From Chelydra serpentina (Eukaryota; Chordata; Testudines; Chelydridae), in NCBI GenBank assembly GCA_037349315.1, contig JBAIAC010000042.1, positions 4,836,001-4,900,000 of the forward strand: DNA of 64,000 nucleotides. Reading direction: 5' to 3'. A program made the translations under genes and the position numbers. The notes below the pieces were generated by a model. It was not told the origin of the DNA. It was given only the letters and a program-made list of their open reading frames with translations, and searched no databases. Positions 30,340 to 42,600 of this stretch are shown here, piece by piece (position 1 is the stretch's first letter; every line of letters begins with the position of its first letter).

Positions 30340-33060
30340 CTCTAACCTGTTCTTAAAAATCTCCAATGATGGAGATTCCACAACTTCCCATGGCAATTCA
30401 TACCAGTGCTTAACCACCCTGACAGTTAGGAAGTTTTTCCTAATGTCCAACCTAAACAGCCCTTGCTGCAATTTAAGCCCATTCCTTCTTGTCCTGTCCT
30501 CAGAGGTTAAGAACAATTCTTCTCCCTCCTCCTTGTAACAACCTTTTATGTACTTGAAAACTGTTATCATGTCTCCTCTCAGTCTTTTTCCCCCCCAGAC
30601 TAAACAAACCCAATTTTTACAATCTTCCCGCATAGGCCATGTTTTCTAAACCTTTAATCATTTTTGTTGTTCTTCTCTGGACTTTATCCAATTTGTCCAC
30701 ATCTTTCCTGAAATGTGACACCAAAACTGGACACAATACTCCAATTGAGGCCTAATTAGTGTGGAGTAGAGTGGAAGAATTACTTCTCCTGTCTTGTTTA
30801 CAACATTCCTGCTAATCCATCCCAGAATGATGTTTGCTTTTTTTGCAATGGTGTTACACTGACTCATATTTAACTTGTGGTCCACTATGACCCCCAGATC
30901 CCTTTCCGCAGCACTCCTTCGCAGGCAGTCATTTCCCATTTTGTATGTGTGCAACTGATTGTCCCTTCCTAAGTGGAGTACTTTGCATTTGTCCGTATTG
31001 AATTTCATCCTATTTACTTCACACCATTTCTCCAGTTTGTCCAGATCATTTTGAATTTTAATCCTATCCTCAAAAGCACTTGCAACCCCTCCCAGCTTGG
31101 TGTCATCCACAAACTTTATAAGTGTGCTCTCTATGCCATTATCTAAAACATTGATTAAGATATTGAACAGAACCAGACCCAGAACTGATCCCTGTGGGAC
31201 CCCACTCGTTATGCCCTTCCAGCATGACTGTGAACCACTGATAACTACTCTCTGGGAATGGTTTTCTAACCAGTTTTGCACCCATCTTATAGTAGCTCCC
31301 ATCTAGGTTGCATTTCCCTAGTTTGTTTATGAGAAGGTCATGCGAGACAGTATAAAAAACTTTACTAAAGTCAAGATATACCACGTTGACCACTTCTCCC
31401 CTATCCACAAGGCTGGTTACCCTGTCAAAGAAAGCTATCAGGTTGGTTTGACACAATTTGTTTTTGACAAATCCATGCTGATTGTCACTTATCACCTTAC
31501 TATCTTCTAGATGTTTGCAAATTGATTGCTTAATTATTTGCTCCATTGTCTTTCCTGGTACAGAAGTTAAACTGACAGGTCTGTAATTCCCCGAGTAGTC
31601 CTTATTTCCCTTTTTATAGATTGGCACTATATTTGCCCTTTTCCAGTCTTCTGGAATCTCTCCAGTCTTCATGACTTTTCAAAGATAATTGCTAATGGCT
31701 CAGATATCTCCTCAGTCAGTTCCTTGAGTATTCTGGAATGCATTTCAGCAGGTCCTGGTGACTTGAAGTCCTCTAATTTGTTTAAGTAATTTTTAATTTC
31801 TTCTTTCCCTATTTTGCCTCTGATCCTACCTCATTTTCACTGACATTCACCATGTTAGATGTCCAATCACCACCAACCTTCTTGGTGAAAACTGAAACAA
31901 AGAACTCATTAAGCACCTCTTCCATTTCCACATTTTCTGTTATTGTTTTCCCCCGCTCCCCGCCATTGAGTAATGGGCCAACCCTGCCGTTGGTCTTCCT
32001 CTTGTTTCTAATGTATTTGCAGAATGTTTTCTTGTTACCCTTGATGTTTCTAGCTAGTTTGATCTCGTTTTGTGCCTTGGCCTTTCTAATTTTGTCCCTA
32101 TATTCTTGTGTTATTTGTTTATATTCATCCTTTGTAATTTGACCTAGTTTCCACTTTTTGTGAATTCTTTTTTGATTTTAAGATCATTGAAGATCTCCTG
32201 GTTAAGCCAGGGTGGTCTCTTGCCATACTTCCCATCTTTCCTACACAGTGGTATAGTTTGCTCTTCTGCCCTTAATAATGTCAATGGTCTTCAATTGTTT
32301 TTCATCTTAGACTGGCTTTCCATGGGAAATTATCTACCAACTCCCTGAGTTTGCTAAAGTCTGCCTTCTTGAAATTCATTGTCTTTATTTTGCTGTTCTC
32401 CCTCCTACCATTCCTTAGAATCATAAACTCTATAATTTCATGATCACTTTCACCCAAGCTGCCTTTCACTTTCAAATTCTCAGCCAGTTCCTCCCTATTT
32501 GTCAAAATCACATCTAGAACAGCCTCTCCCCTAGTAGCTTTCTCCACCTTCTGAAATAAAAAATTGTCTCCAATACATTCCAATAACTTGTTGGATAATC
32601 TGTGCCCTGCTGTGTTATTTTCCCAACAGATGTCTGAGTAGTTGAAGTCCCCCATCACCACCAAGTTCTGTGGTTTGGATGATTTTGTTAGTTATTTTTT
32701 AAAAAGTCTCATCCACCTCTACTTCTTCATGATTAATAGACCCCCTGTCATGACATCACCCTTGGGTTTTTTACCCCTTTTATCCTTACCCAGAGACTTT
32801 CAACAACTCTGTCTCCTATTTCCACCTCAACCTCAGTCCAAGTGTATACATTTTTGATATATGAGGCAACATCTCCTCCCCTTTTTCCCTGCCTGTCCTT
32901 CCTGAGCAAGCTGTACCCTTCTATACCAGTATTCCAGTCATGTGTATTATCCCACCAAGTCTCTTTGATACCATCTATGTCATAGTTGTGTTTATTTACT
33001 AGCATTTCAAGTTCTTCCTGCTTATTCCCCATACTTCTTGCATTAGAATACAGACATGTA
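30340..33060 (-). mobile_element. Near full-length, inactive CR1 LINE (endonuclease + RT)
   Basis: Reading the - strand from 33032 down, the CR1 ORF2 order is present. The endonuclease has [28 protein letters not shown] and SDHEIIEF. The RT has GNYRPVSLTS, HGFVKNKLCQTNL, VYLDFSKVF, ITSGVPQGSVLG and FVDDTKLGG, and the C-terminus has [10 protein letters not shown] and [12 protein letters not shown]. The catalytic box reads FVDD rather than the usual (Y/F)ADD, and several frameshifts and stops break the frame. It lies antisense to gene 2 in its first intron. Confidence 0.9.
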
Positions 33061-33092
33061 AGATACTGATTTGATTCCCCTGCCTCCCCCTG

Positions 33093-33246
33093 TTCTGTCT
33101 TGGATGGATGGCAGGAGAGAGATCACTTGATTACCTGTTAGGTCCACTCCCTCTGGGGCACCTGGCATTGGCCACTGTCGGTAGACAGGATACTGGGCTG
33201 GATGAACCTTTGGTCTGACTCAGTATGGCCATTCTTATGTTCTTAA
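33093..33246 (+). repeat. CR1-type 3' UTR fragment
   Basis: ATGGATGGCAGGAGAGAGAT ... GATGAACCTTTGGTCTGACT ... TTCTTATGTTCTT equals the 3' end of the CR1 copy at 8235-8402. Confidence 0.85.
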
Positions 33247-33590
33247 AACTGATGACTCTTGTAAACAGATGCCAGGGGCCCATGTATGCCCCATTTCCCC
33301 TGTCTGGTTTTCTGATTTTTTCCTAAAATTAAGAGGGTTCTGCCCACTGTTGTCTAGCATGTTCCATGAAATGCTGGAATTCACCAGATGCAGCATTCAA
33401 AAGTTATTGTGTGACACAGAAATGCAATCAAGTTGCATAAAGGGTCTTCTTTTGCTTGGCCAATAATGTATCCTGTTCATAATTTTCCATTTTCTCTGTA
33501 TCCAGGTTGTCTTAAATCATTGCAACTATGTTACATTCAATACATTGTTTGTTTTCTCTCTCCTCTCCTGTCATCTGGGTCAAGTAACAG

Positions 33591-33694
33591 TGAGATGAAA
33601 GTTCTCTCGATCTGCCACAGCTCCGGAGCCAGATCCCTTCTACCTGATTTTATCATTTTCTTCATTATGTTTTATGTCCACAAGCTGGAATCAG
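33591..33694 (+). CDS. Gene 2 exon with start codon and signal peptide
   Basis: Acceptor GTAACAG is followed by TGAG and ATG at 33595, with donor GTAGGA at 33695. The first 33 residues begin MKVLSICHSSG and contain a hydrophobic core (FIIFFIMFY) before a polar end, as in butyrophilin leader exons. The 100 coding bases leave phase 1, matching the IgV exon. A G at -3 gives a fair Kozak context. Confidence 0.85.
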
Positions 33695-36600
33695 GTAGGA
33701 ATGTTCATGGCTTCTGCTGCTTCTTAAAGGATTGATTTATTTGTTTTGATTCATAAAATGTCCCTGTTTCACTACCTTGTTCAAAAGTGAACAAAAATGA
33801 GCACAAATCCCTAAGTGTATCAACACCAGGAAAATATAAATAACTATTGTTATGAGCTGGGTGAAACTTTGTTATGGGTTGGGTTAAAATCTCATTCAAA
33901 CTGATGCGTGAATGCACCCTTTCACTTAAGATAGTTGTAAAAGGCAATAAAGGGGGCCACACCTAAAACAAGGCTTAATAGAGTCTGCCCAGAGACTAGC
34001 ACCATTGGTGTGAGAGGTGAAAGGACATGGGCAGGGAGGAATCCTCTGGGTATTGTGACCAGATGGGGGTGTGAGAGCACGAACACACAGAACTGAGAAC
34101 AGACAAGAAGAGAGAGAGATGGAGACAAACAAGCAAGGAAGCCAAGCAGGAGCCTGTGAGCACAGTGCAACCATGGGGAAAGCTAGAGAGAGAGAACTTC
34201 TGGGTCTGTTGGTTAGGGAGGGTTGGGACTGTAAGCTATGAAACTGTTCCTTTTGTTCTAGGTTCCTCCTGCATTTGGAGAAGCAGGACTTGGTACATTC
34301 CTTTTCAATAAATGAGAGAGCCTGGTATTCTCTTTGAGGCAATGCCAATTTCTTGGGGCATGTCTACACTACAAAATTAAGACTACCTAATGTACGTTGG
34401 CATACCCCTCACCAGGAGTGCTTGTATCAATTGTACTGTCAGTGTAGGGCATTGTGAGAAGGCTCCTGAGAGCCGGAAACAGTCAATGTAAGCAATGCAG
34501 TGTCTACACTGACACTGCGTTGACCCAACTAAATCAACCTTGACTCTATGCCGCTTGTGGAGGTGGAGTTATTAAGTCAGTGTAGCGGGGTAGTTATGTC
34601 AGAAGGCTCAAAATTGAAGTGTAGCATTTCCATAGTTAGGCTAACGTAAGCTGCCTTACATCGGCCTAACTCTGTAGTGTAGACCTGGCGTATGTCCAAC
34701 AAGAACATCCCTGAGGCTCCAAAATTTGATGAGGTTGAAATGAGGTAACATTAAAATGTCTCCCCATGACTTCAGGATTAATAAGTCTTCAGCCACTGTC
34801 ACGCTGTCTTGAGTGACTCATGGCCACGAGTGCCTTCCTCAGGGCAGACTGTCAAACAAAGCAGACGCCCCTAGCTGGCAGTGTGGTCTATAATTAGATT
34901 TCACCAAGCCAGTAACAAATGTGAACTGGGTCACTACACCAGTCTTACCATGGAGTCACAGACAGTCCCCTCAGACTCTCCAGCCTATCTTGTCACCCAG
35001 ACAAATTCGACTTAGTGACAAATGGCCACTTACACCAAAAATCATGCACTGGTTGCTTCCAGTCCCAAGAGACCAGTCACTTACCCCAGATGAATTGGTA
35101 CCCTAGATCTGACACCAAAGACAATTCTGTAATAAACTATCAAAAGGCTTATTAGCTAGGAAAAAGAAATGAATTATTGACAGGTTAAAAGAAGCGAACA
35201 TATACACAAATGAGTTATCATCTAAATGCTAAGAGAGACCGAGTTCTAGAGATCTGCCCATTCAAAGTGTCTTTCAGGATGGATCCAGGAGAACCCCTGG
35301 GGATCTCTGGCTTCAGCTTGGTTACTCTAGCCCTGTGAGAGTTCAAACGGCAAAGAGATGAAAAATCTTCATGTCAGCTACATTATTTCCTTCTTCCAGC
35401 TTTCCAAGCGATGGGACAAGGCCTCCTGCACATACTTCTCCATGGGTGGATGAGGCAATTAACAAAACTTTCATCTTATAAGGGCCCATATAAATGTTGA
35501 TCTCCCGGATGGATTGGAGGCGGGGGAGGGAGGCGGGGGAGATTATTCCTGTGCCTGGGTTTACAAATTCAGAGCACACATTCTCAAAGTTATAAAGCAA
35601 CATTTACATATTTTCTTGTAGCCTGGAATAGAGACATTACAAGTGAGATCAATGAATGCAGCAACTTACAAGCATTTCATAGAGTCTAAACACTAAGTGC
35701 ATTCTTCCAAAGCTACCAGCTACGAGTTTGTCAGTTCTTAGCTAACACGTGCAGTCTTGACAAGAGCTGGCACCTGGTCTGCCAGAGTCACAGCCACCAC
35801 ATCTCATCCATCCAGGTTCTTGATATGGCCCTCCTTGCGTGTCCTCCTTAACATGCCCGTTTTCTTCTCAAATACCTAATCAGCTTGGGCTGGAAGTCCA
35901 GATTCCATAGGAACCAGGGAGCAAAGGAGTTCTAGTATTGAAGACTTCACTGAAGGTCTCCTGCCACCTCTCTATCTCCCATTAAAAACTGAGAGAGAGG
36001 AGGGAAAGTGTGAGCTCAAACACCCCAGCGGGGTTCACAAAGCTCAAGCGCAAAGTACTCCCTGTGAGCAAGTCAAGCAAGCGGTTGGCTGTAGAAAACC
36101 TTCTCCTCTTCCTCTCCATGGATGCCAGTTGAACAGGCTCTGAATGACGTGGGGGTTCTGGGGCAAGGCTAGTAAGAAGATCACGTATCTGAAGACTGTA
36201 TCGTACACACAAGTGGAGAGAAATGAAGCAGCACAAGCAACCTTAAATCTGTCGGTTCCCAACATATTCAGGGCTTTATTTGGCAACCTACGGCACTAAC
36301 TTGGTAAAGCATTTAAGCATCTCCTTAAAATTAAACACGCGTTTTAGCTCCCTTCCTGATGGAAAATTCTTTCCTGAATGGTACCCTAATAATGTTCTTT
36401 AAATTAGTTTAAATATTTTTATAACATTCAAAAAACTTTAAAACAATCTCCAACAGAAAGCAACGATGTGAAATGTTTGCGAATGCTATGCAAGTTAGAT
36501 CTGTCTGGAGCCGCTTGTAAGGGTAATAGCAAAACATATTTCAGCTTCCATTTAAACTAATATAAATTACGGATATACAAATTATGGTTATCCAAATGCA

Positions 36601-39600
36601 TTGTTTGTTGTAAAATTCATATATAAACTCAGGACACATCCTAGTCAATGACAGAGCACTGCAATAGATGCACAGAATATTTAATATATTTATTTTATCT
36701 TTTCTGTGCCCTGGTGCATTTTACAGCCCGGTTCACAGTGATTGGACCTGATCACCCTGTCACTGCCATCATGGGTGAGGACATTATTTTACCCTGTCAC
36801 CTGTCCCCCAAGATGAGCGCTGAGAACATGGAGGTGAGATGGTTCCGGTCTGAGTTCACTTCGTTTGTGCACCTGTATCAGCATGGGAAGGATGAGTATG
36901 GGCAGCAGATGCCAGGATATCATGGAAGGACAGAGCTTTTGAAAGCTGGCATTGTGGATGGGAATGTTGCCTTGGGGATTGTCAATATCAGACTTTCTGA
37001 TGAAGGACAGTACCGCTGTTTTGTTCAAGACGGTGTCTTTCATGAAGAAGCTGTATTGGAATTGAAGGTAGCAGGTCAGTAACATGTTTCTGTTGTCTCT
37101 TTTTAGATGGCTCTTAGACCCATCTAAAAAGCATTTGGGCACCTAACTCCCCACTTCAGTCCAAAATTTAGGTGCCCTTGAGATCCTCAAAATAGTCATT
37201 AAATTAAATAGTCATTAGGCCACAGAGAGAGAGAGAGACTCTGTAGTCCAGTGGTTAGGTGAGAGACCCAAGGGCCAGTCCTCCGGCTCTAATTAATCTT
37301 TGATTATTTATCCAATCTGAACAAATAAACAAACAACCTTTGGAGGGAGGGGTCTGGACTGGGATTTTCCCACCTTCCATGGCTGTTCCGTAACCACTGG
37401 ACTACAGTCTCTTTCTCTCTCTGGCCCAATGACTATTTAAATATTTATAAATAGTAGAAAAGTCATTGGGCAAGAGAGAGAGAGAGTCAAGATTTTTCTA
37501 GGCCATTATCCTTAACTTTAATTGAAAATGTTTTAGTATGAACAGATAAACAGTTCATGTTGTTGGAGTGAGATTCACTTTACTCAGCAGGTGGGTCTAA
37601 CAAATCTTTAAGGTAAAACACTCAGCAAGTAGCGATCAATCACTAACAGGCAGGAAGCTCATTGGGATGACCTCATCAGTCACCTCCAACAGTATACAAT
37701 ACAGCTTCAACCTCCCTTAATTAACCAAGCTTATTTATAACTTTTTGTTATATTATATGTATATATTATTGTGATAAATGAAGTGGGGGGACGGTAGCTC
37801 CCTTTTATGGACACCCAGCCAGCAAATAGCTATAAAATCCTTCTTAGTAGCTGTTCTCTAATTGCTCTACCTGTAAAAGGTTAAAAAGTCTCACTGCTAT
37901 GCATAGGTAAAAGGAAGTGAGTGGGCACCTGGCCAAAAAAGCCAATGGGAAGGCTAGAACTATTTTAAATGGAGAAAAGAATCCCCTTTTGTGTGTTTGT
38001 TGTTGTTCTCCCGGGGAGAGACGGACAGGGCAGCAGCTATGCCATAAGAAGATTGGGTCAGGTATGAAAAATCCTTAGTATCATACTTAGAAACTACTCA
38101 TTTGAAACCCCAGATATGTAAGTAGCTCAGGAAATGTCTAGGAAGACTCAATTAGGTTTATCCCTTGTATTTCTTTATGGCTTGTGGACTCCCCTGTGCT
38201 AACCCCAGGTGCTTTTGTTTTGCTTGTAACCTTTAATCTGGCCCTCAAGAAACCTATTCTTGGTGCTTAATCCTTGTAGTTGCTCTTTTAAAATCTAGCA
38301 ATAGCCTGAGTTCCCAGATGTATTTTATTTCTTTAAAAAAAAAATAAAATGCACCTTTTTTAAGAACAGGATTGGATTTTTGTCTTAAGAGGTTTGTGAC
38401 GTTTTTTAATTAGCTGGTGGCAACAGCTGATTTCTTTTCTTTTTGTCTTTCTCAGCTCTTCCCCGGAGGGGGTGTGAAAGGGCTTGAGAGTACCCCACAG
38501 GAAGGAATTCCCAAGTGCGCCTTCCTGGGCTCTCAAAGGGGTTATGCACTTGGGTGGTGGCAGCATCTACCAATCCAAGGTCAGAGAAATGTTGTAACCT
38601 TGGAAATAATACAAGCCTGGAGTGGCAAATATTAAATTTTAGAGTCCTTTCAGGCCCCCACCTTCTGCACTCTAAGTGCCAGAGTGAGGAATTAGCCTTG
38701 CCAAGTAGTCTCCCATTTCCATGTTCTCTCTCCTCCTCTGTCAGTACAATTTTAAAAAAAAAAGGTTTTCACTTTCTCACGCAGTGTGTAGATCTTGCTG
38801 CCTGTTTTCATTTTATCCTCATCGCCTATGTAGGATTCAGAATAATAGAAATGTAGGTCTGGAAGGGGTCTCGAGAAGTCATCAAGTCCAGCCCCCTTAT
38901 GCTGACCCAGGACCAAGTACATCTAGACCATCCCTGGCAGGGGTTTGTCCAGCCTGGTCTAAAAAAAACCCTCCAATTACGGAGATTCTACAATCGACCC
39001 TATTCCAGAGTTTAACTATCCTTACAATTAGAAAGCTTTTCCTAATATCGAACCTCAATCTCCCTTGCTGCAGATTAAGCCCATTACTCCTTCTCCTGCC
39101 TTCAGTGGACATGGAGACCCAAAAGAGATTAGAACTGAAAAAGGAGATCTTTTATTCTGGTATATGTTCACAGTGACAACTAACTGAGCCTCCATCTTGA
39201 GAAACTTCTTCACATGCCCCACAACTCCCTGGAGCACCCTTAAGGCGTCTCAGAGTAATTAGCTACCTCACATTGGACACCCAGAGGTAATAAGCTTAAC
39301 AAACATGCCTCCAATGTTATCAAATCAGAAATCAAGGGGAAAATCTCTGGCATTCCTTGCCCCCTTCACGTCACCTACAACACTGCTGATAACACGCTCC
39401 AACATTCTGTAAGGCTTTCACTTCCATCTCTGAGGCCCCAGTACTGCAGCACAGTTAAGCAAAGGTTTAGCAAGTGCCTAAGTCCCGTTGAAGACACGTT
39501 TCCATGAATATCAGCCATAAAGAAAGTGTATTCAGTCATTTTATTGAAAGTGTAAACTTTTCTATGCTGGGCTGTATATTTATCTCATTTAACACGGATT

Positions 39601-42600
39601 CCTTTTAGCTTCAGGCTCTGCACCTCGCATCTCTATTGAGGGTCACCAGGATGGAGGGATCCAAGTGGTGTGTCAGTCGGCCGGATGGTACCCAGAGCCC
39701 GAGGTGCTGTGGAGAAATCTGAAAGGGCAGCCTTTATCTTCATCAACTGAAACCAAATCTGAAGAGGAACATGGTCTCTTTGAAATAAAAAATTCTATCG
39801 TTATAACAGAAAATTCAAACAAGAATGTGTCCTGTGCTATAAGGAACACCCACCTGAACCAAGAAAAAGAATCAATAGCATTTTATATATCAGGTCAGTT
39901 ACCGCCAAAACCACACACTGTCGTATCCAAAAGGAAGAAATCAGATTGTTAAATAATACAAAAGTTAAAATATTCCCTCACAAAAAGCTACATTAAGATA
40001 AAGTTTAGGTTGAGAGCACACTTTAGGATAAAATGCATTCCAGGGATATTGCAGTTTTCCCAAAAACAAGCATTTAAAACCCAGTAGATTCAGGGTTAAG
40101 GTTAAATGTAAAAGAAATCCAAACATGTTAATGCAGGGAAATAATACTATATATGTATATTATTGTGAGTCAAGCAGGATGGTTAGTGTTTGTAGTCCCT
40201 TATTACATTAAATGGATATTTAAAGTCACATTAGATTTTCATTCTCATACAGTCACCACAGGGCAGTGGTAAGGTATATTGGGGGCCCTACTGATTGGTT
40301 GGACTTCCTGCCGCCTAGTGGACTGGTGGATCAAGGACTAGGCTTCTTGCCCCAGTGAATATGGAGAGGGAGATATGATATGCTCTGATCTCTTCAACAC
40401 AGAGGACATTTGTTGAGTCTCTGCTCATGGCACGTCAGAAGCAAGGCAGGGCCATGAAAGTCTGGAGCCCTGGGAACAGTCATTTGAGTGTGTCACTCAC
40501 TAAAAGGTCCATGTTTTAATATGAAATTTGATTTCCCACCCTTTAGCAAACTTCACAGGGAAAGGGGTTGCCATAACAACAAAACCCTGTGGGTCTGATC
40601 CAAAGCCCGTTAAAGACGTCAATAGGATTTGGATCAGTTCCTATGCCCCCATTTAGCGGATCAGTTCCTATGCCAGGAATTCTTGTGCTGAAGTGAAGAG
40701 TATTTGGATATTTATCTGCTCTCCCTTAATTATTGATTTCCACTCGTAAAGCCTCAGATTTTCTTTTACTATGAAATTCCCTAGTGTTACAAAAGTTAAA
40801 ATTTTGCTTACGTGTAAGTCTTCTGTTGGGAAATTTAATGATTAACTATAATTTTTCTTCCTACATGTTTTAACTGTAGAATTAATTTCATAAAAAGAAG
40901 GAAGCACTTTTCCCTGAATTGGCTCCTAGGTTGGGTGATGGGGTCAGAAGCCCCAGTTATCCAACCAGATTAAGAACGTGTGTAAAGGCAAGCAGAATTA
41001 AAATATAAACAAACCCACTACTGATTATATATATAATTATTCACACACATAGCCGCGTGCGCTCGCACACTGATTTTTCTTTTGTGATATTCCCTAACCC
41101 CATTCTCAGAAATTGTAGAGCCATAGTGGCTGAAACTTTTCAAAAAAAAAGTTCAGCCTGAGGCAGACACCCAGCATGGAAATTTTCTCCCCAAATGGTA
41201 AAGTTTGGCAAAGTAATGAGCAAATGAAAAGAAGGCCCTATAATGGGAAGTGTCGAGCAACTTTAGTAACACGTGATCTGACTAGCTCCACCTAGAGGGG
41301 GAGAGAGAGAGAGAGAGCGAGAGGAGGGGATGAGGTGTAGGGTGGTAGTACTTTTGATAGTATTTAATACATCATTCAGAACTACCAAAAGAGTGTGAGC
41401 AGAACCTCTTTTTAAAATTGGTTTCTGCCAGTTTTTATATTGCAGGGAGCAAATTTTTCTACACGTATTTCACACAAATCCTGATGTGACGCATTTTCCT
41501 ACAGTAAAAGTGTACTCTTTGTTATTACCGTTTCCAAACTAATGTGGGCTTTGTGTTTCAGATTCTTTTTTCCCAAGAGCATCTCCCTGGATGGTGGGTT
41601 GGAGTGTGACTTTGGTGATTTTGTTGGTGTTCGTCGGCCTTACTCTTTTTCTGTTCAAATTAAAAGGTAAAGCTCCAAAGGGGAAAATGCAGTGTAATCA
41701 GAACGAGATTTTCTCCTTAGAAAAGACAGTTTAGACTTTTCTATGTGAGAAAGTTACACCAGCTTGAGGTGTGAATTTAAATTGATTCTTTTAAGCCAGA
41801 GCAAGCTCCTATGTGGACACATCTCAGTTTCAGAAGAGCTTACTTCAGTTTAGTTTAAAACTGTTCCTAGTCATCTTAAGATAAACTTAAAACTAGGTTT
41901 GCACTAGTTTAACTAGATTTTCAGTGGGGCCTGAGGGAGTTAGGTTCCCAACTCCGGTTGGAATTCAATATGCTTTGGCTCTTAACTCCCCTAGGCTCCT
42001 ATGAAAATTCCTGCCTTATGGGGTCTTTGATTGCCTGTGTGCTGTTTGTGACCATCTCTGTTCTAGGACAGGTCTATGTATGTAAATAATTGAATTACAC
42101 TTAGAAGGTATCCAGACTGTGTCACTGATTTCTCTTCCACTGGGAACCCAACCTGCAAGTCCCTGGAGAGCTGCAACAGCTTGGTAGAGGGGCAACATTA
42201 TTATTACTTGAGGACTCATAATGAAAAGGTCCTTTTAAATCTGGAGTCTCTGAAAAAGTCTCTTAATACTTGTACTTATGTTTTCTTTTTTTAGGAAAAC
42301 ATCTCAACACTATCAGTAAGTTCCATTTTTCTCCTGTTAGAACCAATGTTATGTTATGAAAGATTTTTGAATGACTGTGACATTGTCAACTTGAAAATCA
42401 TAAGCAATACTACCAATACTAAATGCATAACTTGTTATGTTGGTAATTGGTAGGAAGCCAGTGCTGTACGTGTGTCTTGAGTGAGGCATTTTCTTTTTGT
42501 TTATTATTTAGGTAAACTTCAAACAGAGCTAGGTAAGGGCTGTTTTTTTTAAATTATTATTTGTTTCTCTCACTGATGCAGCCTTTTCTATGATAATGAA

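Larger units (their letters stand above)
29198..33590. other. First intron of gene 2, mostly CR1
   Basis: 29200-30215 is AT-rich with nothing recognised. 30215-30340 looks like the edge of another repeat (CCAATGGGAGCTGCGGG). The rest is the CR1 described separately and a short opposite-strand CR1 tail. Confidence 0.5.

Noticed and set aside
33926..34348. 140-aa - strand frame with hydrophobic stretches
   Set aside because: Lies in an LTR-like block in the first intron region of gene 2; no recognisable domain and low-complexity Ser/Leu composition.
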